Shown here piece after piece: positions 44,936 through 53,797 of a stretch of 64,000 nucleotides of DNA; the stretch's first letter is position 1, and each line of letters starts with the position of its first letter. The position numbers and the translations under genes were made by a program. This DNA comes from Ruminococcus sp. (GTDB taxonomy: Bacteria > Bacillota > Clostridia > Oscillospirales > Ruminococcaceae), in NCBI GenBank assembly GCA_017472145.1, contig JAFUQX010000058.1, positions 166,357-230,356 of the forward strand, read 5' to 3'. The notes below the pieces were generated by a model, which did not search any database, was not told the DNA's origin, and saw only the letters and a program-made list of their open reading frames with translations.

Positions 44936-47559
44936 ACTTTTTCTGCCTCCTCCCCGTTCTGATGGAATGCCTGATCGCACAAATACAGATAGCGCACAGC
45001 TGCTGCATCATTTTTATTTTTTTCCACAATCTCCGAGAAAAAGATAAATGCTTCCGTATAATCGCCTGCCCGATAAAGCCGGACAGCAGTCTCAAACAAA
45101 TCGCTGCACCGCTGGGGAAGAATCTCGATCATATGAATGGGATCGGGCGACTCGCCCTCCTCCTCAAAGAAGCCAATGGTGCGGCTGTTGAAAACCAGAC
45201 TGAAATCCGGTATGGCCTGTGCGACTTCTCCTGTTATCAGGATGCGGCATCCAAATTCTTCCAGAACACGCCGCATCAAGGGAATGCGGGCCTGCTCACG
45301 CTGCATGCATGTGCATACATTGACATGATGCTCCGCACCGTACACCGTCAGATGGGTCATACCGCAGTCAATAACAGCATCCATGAGGAAGCGGCCCTCT
45401 GTATATTCACGGATGACAGAGGCTGCACAGACCGCATTCAAAGAACCTTCCGGAAATAACACGCGCATTTCTCTCAGGGAAATACGTTCGGGAATGCCGC
45501 CGTTTTTCTGTATCATAGGGAGAATATGGGCATACAGTGCATCATACTGCTGCAGACCTTCTTCCAATGTGCACGCTTCATCCACAGGACGGATCCGCAG
45601 ATAAAGAAGCGTCAGAAACCGCCGTTCTTTATCCTGTACATGTACCTCAGACAGCTTCTCCCGGCCCATCAGTCCGATCAGATCCTTGGATACAAAACGG
45701 CTGTAGGCCTTTGCATTGCGTTCGCTCTGCTGCATGCTCTCTCTTAATTCTCTGACAGCATGGTTGAAACGCAGGGTCAGCATTGCAATTTCATTATGTC
45801 CCTTTACCGGCAAAGGCCGACAATCACCCTTGATGGTGAATTCCTCTGCACGCTGCTCCATGTGATGCAGAGGAAGCAGTACAAAATGAATCCGTGCCAA
45901 CAGCAGAATAAAGAACACGGCAACGGCAAGATACAAAAGTCCGGTGACAAAGAGAATCTGATAATCGGTCTGTTCCTCCATGGACATCTGCATAACGATA
46001 ACACCAGCCGGCGTATCGCCTGTATAGATTACAGTCCCCATAGCCATCCAGTCCTTCCCATCCTGCCTGAACTGCCAGGATATATTCTGTCCGCTGTCGC
46101 TCTCCAATGCTGCATAGATCTTTGCCGCATCAGCCGGAAGATACAGCTGCTCCGGCTTCAGACCGATCTGCCCGGCCGTACCGGATACGGCCATGAGTCC
46201 GCTGCTGTCCCCTGCAAAAAGTATGCAGGACGGCATGCCTTCATCCTGCGGGAGAGAATGAATTTTCCTGACAAAAAGCCATTGTGCATCAGAAAATGTC
46301 TCTTTTCCCGATGCTTTCAGCCATTCCAGTGATGACTGCTCCTCTGTATGGAGGTACAGTACGGTATTATTGAGTGTTATCGTCAGTCGCTCCCAGCGCT
46401 GCTCCGTTTTCTGCGTATGATAAAACTGATAAACCAACACGGTTGCAATCGTCAGGATAACTGCGGCCAGCAGAACAAATACCACACAGATACGCTTCTT
46501 CAGGGAAACCGTTTCATTTGTAAAATACAGAGCACAGCCTGCCGCCAGATATTCCAGCAGGGCAATGATACAGAAGCCGGCCAGAAATACTGCTGCATAT
46601 ACAAGCCAGCTGTACTGCTTCACAGAAGATATGATCTGAAGCATCCCGTTCTGATACAAGGCACTGTAGAGAACACCGGCTTCATCTGTGAAAAGCATAG
46701 CTGCATGAGAATCGTCCGCCACAGACAGATCCGTGCAGTACTTCATATCCATCTCCGGGTGGGTGTGCTGTACATGGGAAAGCATCGCTGATAAATATGC
46801 CTCTGTCTTCATATCAGAATCCAAGCGAAGAATTTTTCCATCACAGTCAAGCAGACATACCTCCTGCTGACCGTTCATATACAGCTTGGCCGCAGGCTCA
46901 TACGTACCGTCATACCGGAGAACCGGAGCGGATCCGTCCGGTGCAGCCTCACGAACTGAACCGTCTCCCGTAAGAAACAGAACAGAACCATTATCACAAT
47001 ATACAGCACTGCGCACGCTGTAAAAGCCGGAAACCTGATAGCTTTGTACTGGTGTAAACACAGCAGAATCTACACCAGCCAGATGAACCGATAAAATGAT
47101 ACCCGTATCCGCCCTCTCAGAAAGAATCGCACACATGGTTCCGTCCTGCATCTGCATACCGATCAGCGTACTGCTGTCTTTCTCCAGATGTACCGTTTTC
47201 TTTGCCTCGGACTGCTCCTGAGAAACTGTATGCACATAAACAGAAGCGGTTCCATCCTCCTCTGTGCCTGTCTCCCACAGATAGTAAGCACCGTTATAAT
47301 AATGCATTGCAGAAAGACTGCTGCGCTCGGCCGGCAGAGACAGCGTCTGCTTCTCATCATACAGGCTGTCTCCTTTTTCATTCAGAACCATTATCCGAAA
47401 GGAATCGCCCTCTTTTTCTGCAATCGCATAGTTCTCTGTGCCAACTGCAATTGCCAGCGGTTCAAAATCCTGCTGTAATATATGGAAAGCTGCGAATCCT
47501 GAAAACACGGCTGCTGCAATCAGTGACAGTGCGATCATAAGCTTCGAATACCATTTCAT
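44932..47559 (-). CDS. Membrane sensor with HAMP and degenerate cyclase domain (second)
   Basis: An 875-residue protein with the same plan: TM1, propeller-like ectodomain (about 30-310), TM pair (about 320-385), Cache-like ectodomain (385-540), TM, HAMP (LLPLHHMEQRAEEFTIKGDC region). A cyclase-like domain follows, opening FVSKDLIGLMGREKLSEVHV, where active cyclases continue with an FSDIRGFT-type metal site. Here that stretch reads LYLRIRPVDE, so both metal Asp positions are not conserved. A TPR-like tail (AVRLYRAGDYTEAFIFFSEI) follows. GGGAGGTG precedes its ATG. Confidence 0.75.
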   Translation of the reverse strand: MKWYSKLMIALSLIAAAVFSGFAAFHILQQDFEPLAIAVGTENYAIAEKEGDSFRIMVLNEKGDSLYDEKQTLSLPAERSSLSAMHYYNGAYYLWETGTEEDGTASVYVHTVSQEQSEAKKTVHLEKDSSTLIGMQMQDGTMCAILSERADTGIILSVHLAGVDSAVFTPVQSYQVSGFYSVRSAVYCDNGSVLFLTGDGSVREAAPDGSAPVLRYDGTYEPAAKLYMNGQQEVCLLDCDGKILRLDSDMKTEAYLSAMLSHVQHTHPEMDMKYCTDLSVADDSHAAMLFTDEAGVLYSALYQNGMLQIISSVKQYSWLVYAAVFLAGFCIIALLEYLAAGCALYFTNETVSLKKRICVVFVLLAAVILTIATVLVYQFYHTQKTEQRWERLTITLNNTVLYLHTEEQSSLEWLKASGKETFSDAQWLFVRKIHSLPQDEGMPSCILFAGDSSGLMAVSGTAGQIGLKPEQLYLPADAAKIYAALESDSGQNISWQFRQDGKDWMAMGTVIYTGDTPAGVIVMQMSMEEQTDYQILFVTGLLYLAVAVFFILLLARIHFVLLPLHHMEQRAEEFTIKGDCRPLPVKGHNEIAMLTLRFNHAVRELRESMQQSERNAKAYSRFVSKDLIGLMGREKLSEVHVQDKERRFLTLLYLRIRPVDEACTLEEGLQQYDALYAHILPMIQKNGGIPERISLREMRVLFPEGSLNAVCAASVIREYTEGRFLMDAVIDCGMTHLTVYGAEHHVNVCTCMQREQARIPLMRRVLEEFGCRILITGEVAQAIPDFSLVFNSRTIGFFEEEGESPDPIHMIEILPQRCSDLFETAVRLYRAGDYTEAFIFFSEIVEKNKNDAAAVRYLYLCDQAFHQNGEEAEKV

Positions 47560-47580
47560 CGTTTCACCTCCCTCTCTTAT

Positions 47581-47970
47581 TCAGGGAATCATAATTGTTG
47601 TTTGTCCGAATGTTGTAAAACGGATCTGTCCTCCGTTTGCACACATGAGGCAGCTGCTGCTGTTCAATGCCGGGTAATTTCCCACAAGAACGGTTGGCGA
47701 ACCGGGTATCCATGGTGCCGGCGTTACTGGCGTACAGGGCCTTGCCGGAGTCGGAACACCTGCAAAGGGCACTACCGTTACAGGCGGTATCGGATGATTC
47801 GGTGCCACACACATTCCAAAAGGCATGATATTTACCATGGGCTTATTATCCATAATCGTTGCAATGGGCATTGTGTGCAGTACACGATAGGTTGGCAGTA
47901 TATTCAGCAGGGACGGCACTGTGCCAAAAGTACACATCATAGATGCACCGCCGCAGATACAAAATCCCAT
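47581..47970 (-). CDS. PAAR-like spike tip protein (DUF4280 family)
   Basis: A 129-residue protein starting MGFCICGGASMMCTFGTVPS and ending near SSCLMCANGGQIRFTTFGQT, a typical DUF4280 layout with paired cysteines and Pro/Val-rich strands between. PAAR-like proteins cap the spike of contractile injectors and bind a metal. The start is placed at 47970, nine bases after GAGAGG; a GTG three codons upstream is the alternative. It overlaps nothing and follows the next gene directly. Confidence 0.87.
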   Translation of the reverse strand: MGFCICGGASMMCTFGTVPSLLNILPTYRVLHTMPIATIMDNKPMVNIMPFGMCVAPNHPIPPVTVVPFAGVPTPARPCTPVTPAPWIPGSPTVLVGNYPALNSSSCLMCANGGQIRFTTFGQTTIMIP

Positions 47971-47971
47971 A

Positions 47972-48742
47972 TCATTCACCCTCTCTGCTTTCCTGAATTC
48001 GTTTCAGATTTGGCCTTGTCCCGAAGACTGCGGCGGTCACCAGATCCTGTGTGCCGTCCTCTTCAATCAGAAATATATCCTTTTCCTCGGCTTCCTCTAC
48101 AGCAATGATGAAGTTTCCGGCTGCATCTGCACGGGCGCAGAATACCGGCTGAATCTCTGTGATATCCTCCGCTGAAACAGCCTTCAGAGGCTCTGCGGAT
48201 ACAAAATACCGCTCCGACAGATACACCTTATCAACAGCAGTCTGTATCAGCTCCGTTCGGCCGGCCTTGTCTCTGAGAAGCAGACTGCGTCCTGTTGCCG
48301 CATATAGAAAATTGCCGCTTTCCATGAGAATCCTTCCATCGCGGAGCTGCTTGCAGAAGCGTATCTGACAATAGCGCACCGGACACAGAAGCCGTATCAA
48401 AGACTCCGGCTGCGCCGTTCCGCTGAAATAGGTCACATCCCGGTTCTGAAGCGCCCACGCCCCCAGATTCTTCGGTGTCATACGCACCGGTCTGATGTCA
48501 TCCAAGCCGCATCTTTTCAGCACGCACGTCTCAGAACGGTACGCAGGCAGCTCTACACGCACCTGAAACTCCGGACTTTCTGCATTCAGAAAAACATAGA
48601 TCCCATTCTCTTTCTGCACTACCTTCGTGGGGCAGCTTGTATAGATTCTGGCCTTTCCGCTCTGGATGTATTGATTGGTATGCTCATCCACCAGCTGTAT
48701 GACACCGCTCAGGGAAAAGGAAAGCGTTACATCTGTTTTCAT
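47972..48742 (-). CDS. Unknown 256-residue beta-rich protein of the injection cluster
   Basis: Family not recognised. The first ~100 residues (MKTDVTLSFSLSGVIQLVDE onward) look like a beta-sandwich of the carboxypeptidase-regulatory type; the rest has short beta repeats (RYFVSAEPLKAV). It sits between the Pvc16-like cap and the PAAR-like tip and overlaps the cap gene by four bases. A baseplate or tip-stabilising role is the likeliest reading. Confidence 0.65.
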   Translation of the reverse strand: MKTDVTLSFSLSGVIQLVDEHTNQYIQSGKARIYTSCPTKVVQKENGIYVFLNAESPEFQVRVELPAYRSETCVLKRCGLDDIRPVRMTPKNLGAWALQNRDVTYFSGTAQPESLIRLLCPVRYCQIRFCKQLRDGRILMESGNFLYAATGRSLLLRDKAGRTELIQTAVDKVYLSERYFVSAEPLKAVSAEDITEIQPVFCARADAAGNFIIAVEEAEEKDIFLIEEDGTQDLVTAAVFGTRPNLKRIQESREGE

Positions 48743-49323
48743 ATAATATCATTCTCTCCCACAGTAAAATCTGCATCCACAACTCTGGCAATTGGCGTCA
48801 GATGCTCAGATTCCAGCTCGACAGGTCCTACACGGTAAAACAACGCCAGACGGTGCTTGAGCTGCAAGCCGCTCCAGATCTTGCTGATCTCATTCTGCGT
48901 CAGATTGATCATGGAAATGGGAATTCCCCGCTCCGGCGGTCGGTTCTGTCCGGAAAAATCAGGCACTACCAGCGAATGATAATCGTTGAAAATCTGAACG
49001 ACCTTTCCCAGAATATTCTGTTCCTCCAGCGCACGGTACTGAATTTCGCTGGAAGAGGATGCTGTGAACAGATAATGCAGATACAGAAATCTCGAATCCT
49101 GCCCCTGCATGTAGCTGCCAAGGCCATAGCGCTGATTATCCTGCGCAAGCTCTCTGCATTCTGCAATATTGTAGAGATATACATAAAGCTGCATATTTCC
49201 CTTTTCCTCCGGACTGCTCAGCGCAATGCTCTCCGCATTCCGGAGAACCTGCGGTACCATTTTTTCCTCCAGCAGCTTCAGAATGGAACGGCTGACGGAA
49301 GAGATGATTGTATAGTCTGCCAT
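48739..49323 (-). CDS. Pvc16/Afp16-like terminator cap protein (DUF4255 family)
   Basis: A 194-residue protein with ISSVSRSILKLLEEKM at the start and SMINLTQNEISKIWSGLQLK later, matching the Pvc16 N-terminal domain family. In extracellular systems this protein caps the tube and sheath and fixes particle length. Presence of DUF4255 together with the AAA ATPase places the cluster nearer eCIS than classical T6SS. A GGAG site precedes its ATG. Confidence 0.85.
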   Translation of the reverse strand: MADYTIISSVSRSILKLLEEKMVPQVLRNAESIALSSPEEKGNMQLYVYLYNIAECRELAQDNQRYGLGSYMQGQDSRFLYLHYLFTASSSSEIQYRALEEQNILGKVVQIFNDYHSLVVPDFSGQNRPPERGIPISMINLTQNEISKIWSGLQLKHRLALFYRVGPVELESEHLTPIARVVDADFTVGENDII

Positions 49324-49333
49324 AATTACTCCT

Positions 49334-51115
49334 TTAGGTCGTTTCTTCTTCTTTCATTTCCTCCACGGATAATAATACACCGTTACGAAATTCACCCTCT
49401 ACGATCATAGCACCTGTTTCAGAATCATAGAGAATACCGTGACCGTAGATCTCACCCAACAGGAAATCTCCCTCGTAAAGCTTTGCACCGGATGACGCAT
49501 CATACAGTGTACCTGTGCCATCATATACGCCGTCACGGAAACCGCCCTCATAGACCGGGATTCTGGTGACGGCATCATAGAGCGTACCTGTACCGCTGAA
49601 CCGGCCCTCACGAAACTCACCCTCGTAAAGCAGATTTCCGGTCTGTCCGTCATACAGACATCCCTCGCCGCTGTAGAGCCCTCCTGAGAAGCTGCCTGTA
49701 TAAATGCGTTTTCCGTTTTCATAATAAGTACCCTCGCCCTCGAATTGACCGGATACAAAGAGACCTGTATACTGTACAGTGCCATCCTCGGCATAGAGGA
49801 TGCCCTTTCCTTCAAATACACCATCTGTCATTTCACCGGAATACTGCAAAGCACCGCTTTCATAGTAAGCTACACCTGTACCCGCACCTGTGGGACGATT
49901 CTCTGAAAAAGTCCCTGTATACACCGGAATACCATCTGCATACAGAACGCCCTCACCTTCATACTGACCCTTTGCAAAGCTGCCATTGTAGAGAAGGCTG
50001 CCATCCTCCTGATAGAGCTTTCCTGTACCCTCAAAGCAGCCCTCGGAAAAACCGCCTTCGTACTGCTCTGTACCATCTGCATAATACAGCGTCCCCGTAC
50101 CGTCAAATTTTCCTGCTGAGAAAGATCCCTCATACTGAACCGCACCGGATGCATCGTACAAAATGCCTTCCCCATCGTATACAAAATCAGCAATACCTCC
50201 GCTGTAAATAAGGTGCATTCCGTCCTCGGAGTAAATTTCAGCTATTCCCTCCTTAAGCAGGTCATTTTCAAATACACCTTGATAAACCACCTGACCAGCA
50301 TGATATTCCTTGCCCTCGCCGCTGCGTACACCGGAGGAAAATCCCCCTTCATAAATCAGGACATTGCTTTCATAAAGCCGGCCGTCTCCTTCATAAAGAC
50401 CGTCTGCAAAGCTCCCCTGATACAGAACCGAACCATCCTCTGCATAAAGGGTACCACTTCCCTCGTATACACCATTTGCAAATTCACCTTCGTACTGACG
50501 GCTGCCATCCTCCCGGTAGAGGAGGCCTGTTCCGCTGTAGCGATTCATAGAAAAGCTGCCCTCATACTGCACATTACCGTTCAGGTAATAGCTCTCACCA
50601 TTCCCCGAATACTGCTCATCTGCAAATTCCCCCTGATACAGAAGATTGCCGAAATAGTCATAAAGCGTCCCCTCTCCGTTGATGCGTCCGTTTTCCAATG
50701 TTCCTTGAAACAGCACATTCCCTTCTGCAGACAAAAGCTTTACCTGACCGCTGTATCCGGACAGCTCCTTTTCGTAAACTGGAACCTCCCATGTAAGAAA
50801 ACGGGAACGGATCAGAGGATAGGCCCACTTTACACAGATAATCGGAATCAGGATCAGCAGCAGCAGGACTATGACAAATACAACCTTGGAAATATAAAAT
50901 TTCCCGATGGCTATGTAATTTGCGGTGGTCTTTTCCTTGGGGCTGGTCTTCTTTTTCAGTTCAGCCCGCAGATCGGTGGTGATCTTATAGGAAAGATACC
51001 GCTCATTTGTCATAGACCGGAAGCGTCCGATCAGATTCTGAAACGGCGCCTGGATCATTTGCAGCATTGATGACGCCATATACTGTATCATATTCTTAAA
51101 CGAAAAATGCTGCAT
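49334..51115 (-). CDS. Membrane-anchored MORN-repeat protein
   Basis: A 593-residue protein. The cytoplasmic N-terminus (about 75 residues) is followed by one TM (about 76-97, IVVF-rich) and then about 19 MORN repeats of about 23 residues each, with the pattern YEGxFxxGxYxGxGxLYxxxG (for example QYEGEFANGVYEGSGTLYAE). The repeats would face outward as a long beta ribbon. MORN proteins bind lipids or act as scaffolds. Start chosen at 51115 for GAGGAG. In the cluster it may tether or guide the particle. Confidence 0.85.
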   Translation of the reverse strand: MQHFSFKNMIQYMASSMLQMIQAPFQNLIGRFRSMTNERYLSYKITTDLRAELKKKTSPKEKTTANYIAIGKFYISKVVFVIVLLLLILIPIICVKWAYPLIRSRFLTWEVPVYEKELSGYSGQVKLLSAEGNVLFQGTLENGRINGEGTLYDYFGNLLYQGEFADEQYSGNGESYYLNGNVQYEGSFSMNRYSGTGLLYREDGSRQYEGEFANGVYEGSGTLYAEDGSVLYQGSFADGLYEGDGRLYESNVLIYEGGFSSGVRSGEGKEYHAGQVVYQGVFENDLLKEGIAEIYSEDGMHLIYSGGIADFVYDGEGILYDASGAVQYEGSFSAGKFDGTGTLYYADGTEQYEGGFSEGCFEGTGKLYQEDGSLLYNGSFAKGQYEGEGVLYADGIPVYTGTFSENRPTGAGTGVAYYESGALQYSGEMTDGVFEGKGILYAEDGTVQYTGLFVSGQFEGEGTYYENGKRIYTGSFSGGLYSGEGCLYDGQTGNLLYEGEFREGRFSGTGTLYDAVTRIPVYEGGFRDGVYDGTGTLYDASSGAKLYEGDFLLGEIYGHGILYDSETGAMIVEGEFRNGVLLSVEEMKEEETT

Positions 51116-51136
51116 GAAACACACTCCTCTTTATTT

Positions 51137-52036
51137 TTACTGCGATGATCCCTCTGTTGGCTCATCCGTCTGGAGAGGCTGATTCTCCTTTATAACAAGC
51201 GTTCCGATCTGCGTAATAGGTGTCGTTTCCTCCGTCTCCTTTTCACTAAAAAACAGCTGATAAAGCAGTACAAGGACGGCCGCAGTGCCCAGAAGCAGAA
51301 GGAATGCATTCCGTATCTTCGGAAAATTCTTCTTTATTTTTTCCCATAGCCGAAAACGATATTTTCCTGAAACAAGATGATTCATCCGACTTTTCAGATC
51401 ATCGTATACCACACCATAGGCGGCATACAGCTCCGCATAGGAATGATACTGTTCTCCCTCCATGAGCGCTCTGCAAAGTGACAGAAGATCTTGAGAATAC
51501 TGCATCTCCAGCTCCTCTGCAAAAAGTTTTTTCAGGATTTCCAGACAGGCAAGCTCTGCATCGTGAAAGGCCGCTGGCTCTCCTGCTGCAAGCTCTGACA
51601 AATTGTAGAAAAACTGCACTGTATTTTCTTCTGTCAGAATCAGACATTCCGGACGGAGCACTGCACACTGCACAGTAAGGTCCATATCCTGAAGCACCAT
51701 ATATTCGGTGAGCATCCGCCCATATTCCAGACGCTGCTCCAAAGAAACTTTTTCTATATGTTCAAAAAGCGGCCGTCCTTTCTGACAGCGGAACAGAAGA
51801 TAGAATACGCCATCCAGAGAGAAGCTTTCGATGTAATCTGAAAAATGGGGATTGCGCTCCTGCCGCAGAAACAGCGGCATTAACGTACTGTAAGAATCAT
51901 CCTGCAAGAATCCGTTCAGAAGATATAGTGACTGCTCCCGCTCCATAATATCCGTACAGACATATACAGAAATGGCTTTTGTTTCCTCCACTACCTGCAA
52001 AACATGCAGCGTACGGTTTAATGTGCGAATCAGCAT
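51137..52036 (-). CDS. Pseudokinase-like membrane anchor protein
   Basis: A 299-residue protein with a cytoplasmic alpha/beta region (1-245) whose lobes recall protein-kinase-like folds (a short DGVFYLLFRC strand set, then helices) but lacking the HRD and DFG catalytic motifs. One TM (about 250-270) and a short outside tail follow. The layout resembles EssB/YukC pseudokinases of type VII secretion; homology cannot be claimed by eye. It is likely a membrane docking factor for the injector. Confidence 0.6.
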   Translation of the reverse strand: MLIRTLNRTLHVLQVVEETKAISVYVCTDIMEREQSLYLLNGFLQDDSYSTLMPLFLRQERNPHFSDYIESFSLDGVFYLLFRCQKGRPLFEHIEKVSLEQRLEYGRMLTEYMVLQDMDLTVQCAVLRPECLILTEENTVQFFYNLSELAAGEPAAFHDAELACLEILKKLFAEELEMQYSQDLLSLCRALMEGEQYHSYAELYAAYGVVYDDLKSRMNHLVSGKYRFRLWEKIKKNFPKIRNAFLLLLGTAAVLVLLYQLFFSEKETEETTPITQIGTLVIKENQPLQTDEPTEGSSQ

Positions 52037-52066
52037 TGTATCGCCTCTCTTCCTTTGTTCTCCTGA

Positions 52067-53797
52067 TTACAGATTCCGCACTACAACAAAGGCCGAGGCC
52101 TGCAAGGTCTGACTGCCTTCTGCTGTTCTGACAAGAATCTGATAAACGCCCGGCGTATTGGGCGCTGTATAAGCACCGCCGCCTGTAATAATACCGCCCC
52201 GAGCTCCCTCCCGTACAGACCACTGTACGGGCTGTTTCGGACAGTTTTCAAAAACGGCCTCAAAGGTCACGGTTTCCATCACACAGATCTCCATCATACT
52301 GGGCTTGATAAGCAGTCTTGGCGTACTGTCTGCGGTTTCCGCAATGTGACTATGTACAGCAGTCCAGTGGATCCGCACTCTGGTAGAGACCGCCGGCTCT
52401 GTCAGACGCATTCCTATGATAAATGTGCCCTTTTCCATATCAAGCTTAGCCGCAAGCTCTGCACGGATGTTTTTCTTGCTGCCGCCGAAAATCTGGGTAT
52501 CTCCATAAATGGTTTCTGTGTCGCTTGTGATCAGTCCCAGTGTAACAGCTGTCTGACCGATGCCAAGCCCATGGGAAACCGGCTCAGAATAAAAGCACTG
52601 ACCTACGCGTCCGCCCATTGGCATCGCAATTTCCGTAATACCTGAGGATACAGCATATTGCTCACGCATTTTTTCCCCTTCACTTTTTTCGCTCTGGGGA
52701 AGACTGTACAGAGATTTTCTCTGCTCCTGTGCCCTTTCCTCCCGCAGCATATCCACAAGCTCTGCGGTAAGGCTGCTGAACACATACTGCTGAAAGGGCA
52801 TCCTCTCTACACCAAGAATCCGATGCCGTCCGTCTTCTGCCTCAACATGAAGTCTGGCAAGACAAATGGCCGGCTGACGGATGCTCTCATTCAGAATATA
52901 CTGCATTCCTTCACTACGGAATTTCCGCAGAAGCTGCTGTTCGTAAGAACCTGTAACGATCTCTGTATTCATACGACAGGGTGAAAATCCCCCTTCCGTA
53001 AAATCCGATCTGCCCATCGTAAATGATGCACGATCTGTTTCCACACTTCCGGCTTCCCCGTCTGCATGCAGGAGGACATCCAGATCATAGCGCAGAACGA
53101 TCTCATCTCCCTGCATGGGCTGCTTCCGGCTGTCGTAGGAGACCGTAATCATGCGGTTCTCCCGATGCTTCAGTCCCATCAGACGCAGCTGATAGGAAAA
53201 ATGTACAGCTGCATTCCGCATATGACGCTGCACCCTGACCAGAAGCGGTATTGTACTGCCGGTCTTAGCCATAACAGGCAGTGTCTGCGTAATTGTACAC
53301 ACCTCACTGTGATATATGCATTCCGTATGCTGATAGAACTGCCGTACCATGCTTTCTGAAAAAGGCGGTTCTGTTTCTGTCAGAAAGAAGCGATACCGCT
53401 CTGTAATACTGTCATACTGCTCTGCATTTTTATTTTTTTCTGCCTTCTCCGATTCTGTGTGACAGTATTCATCATACTCCAGACAGAGATATAAGGAGGC
53501 TGCATGTGTATCTCCGTGATAACCGTCAATGGAGGAAAGGGCCAGCAGAAGCGGCTTGTCTATGACGATTTCCCGTCCGGAAAAATCCAGTGCCGCACCA
53601 GGCTGAACTGCAAGCATTCTCTCATCGACTGCTGTGACGGACATTCCGAAAATCACACCGGAGCCGTGCAGAAACCGATTGATAAAACGGTGCTTATCAT
53701 TCATGTACTTCTGCTCCATATAGAAATCGTCCGCAGAAAGAAATTTTCCGTAATAATAATGATTCCGTTCAAACGGAAAGTATTGCAGATTCTTCAT
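52067..53797 (-). CDS. Contractile-system baseplate-associated protein with C-terminal Ig-like domain
   Basis: A 576-residue protein opening KNLQYFPFERNHYYYGKFLS, then a DDFYMEQKY motif seen in proteins encoded next to tail-protein-I genes of eCIS and related clusters. The last ~90 residues (VQWSVREGARGGIITGGGAY) form a bacterial Ig-like domain. It overlaps the tail protein I gene by four bases, implying a stoichiometric partner. Confidence 0.72.
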   Translation of the reverse strand: MKNLQYFPFERNHYYYGKFLSADDFYMEQKYMNDKHRFINRFLHGSGVIFGMSVTAVDERMLAVQPGAALDFSGREIVIDKPLLLALSSIDGYHGDTHAASLYLCLEYDEYCHTESEKAEKNKNAEQYDSITERYRFFLTETEPPFSESMVRQFYQHTECIYHSEVCTITQTLPVMAKTGSTIPLLVRVQRHMRNAAVHFSYQLRLMGLKHRENRMITVSYDSRKQPMQGDEIVLRYDLDVLLHADGEAGSVETDRASFTMGRSDFTEGGFSPCRMNTEIVTGSYEQQLLRKFRSEGMQYILNESIRQPAICLARLHVEAEDGRHRILGVERMPFQQYVFSSLTAELVDMLREERAQEQRKSLYSLPQSEKSEGEKMREQYAVSSGITEIAMPMGGRVGQCFYSEPVSHGLGIGQTAVTLGLITSDTETIYGDTQIFGGSKKNIRAELAAKLDMEKGTFIIGMRLTEPAVSTRVRIHWTAVHSHIAETADSTPRLLIKPSMMEICVMETVTFEAVFENCPKQPVQWSVREGARGGIITGGGAYTAPNTPGVYQILVRTAEGSQTLQASAFVVVRNL

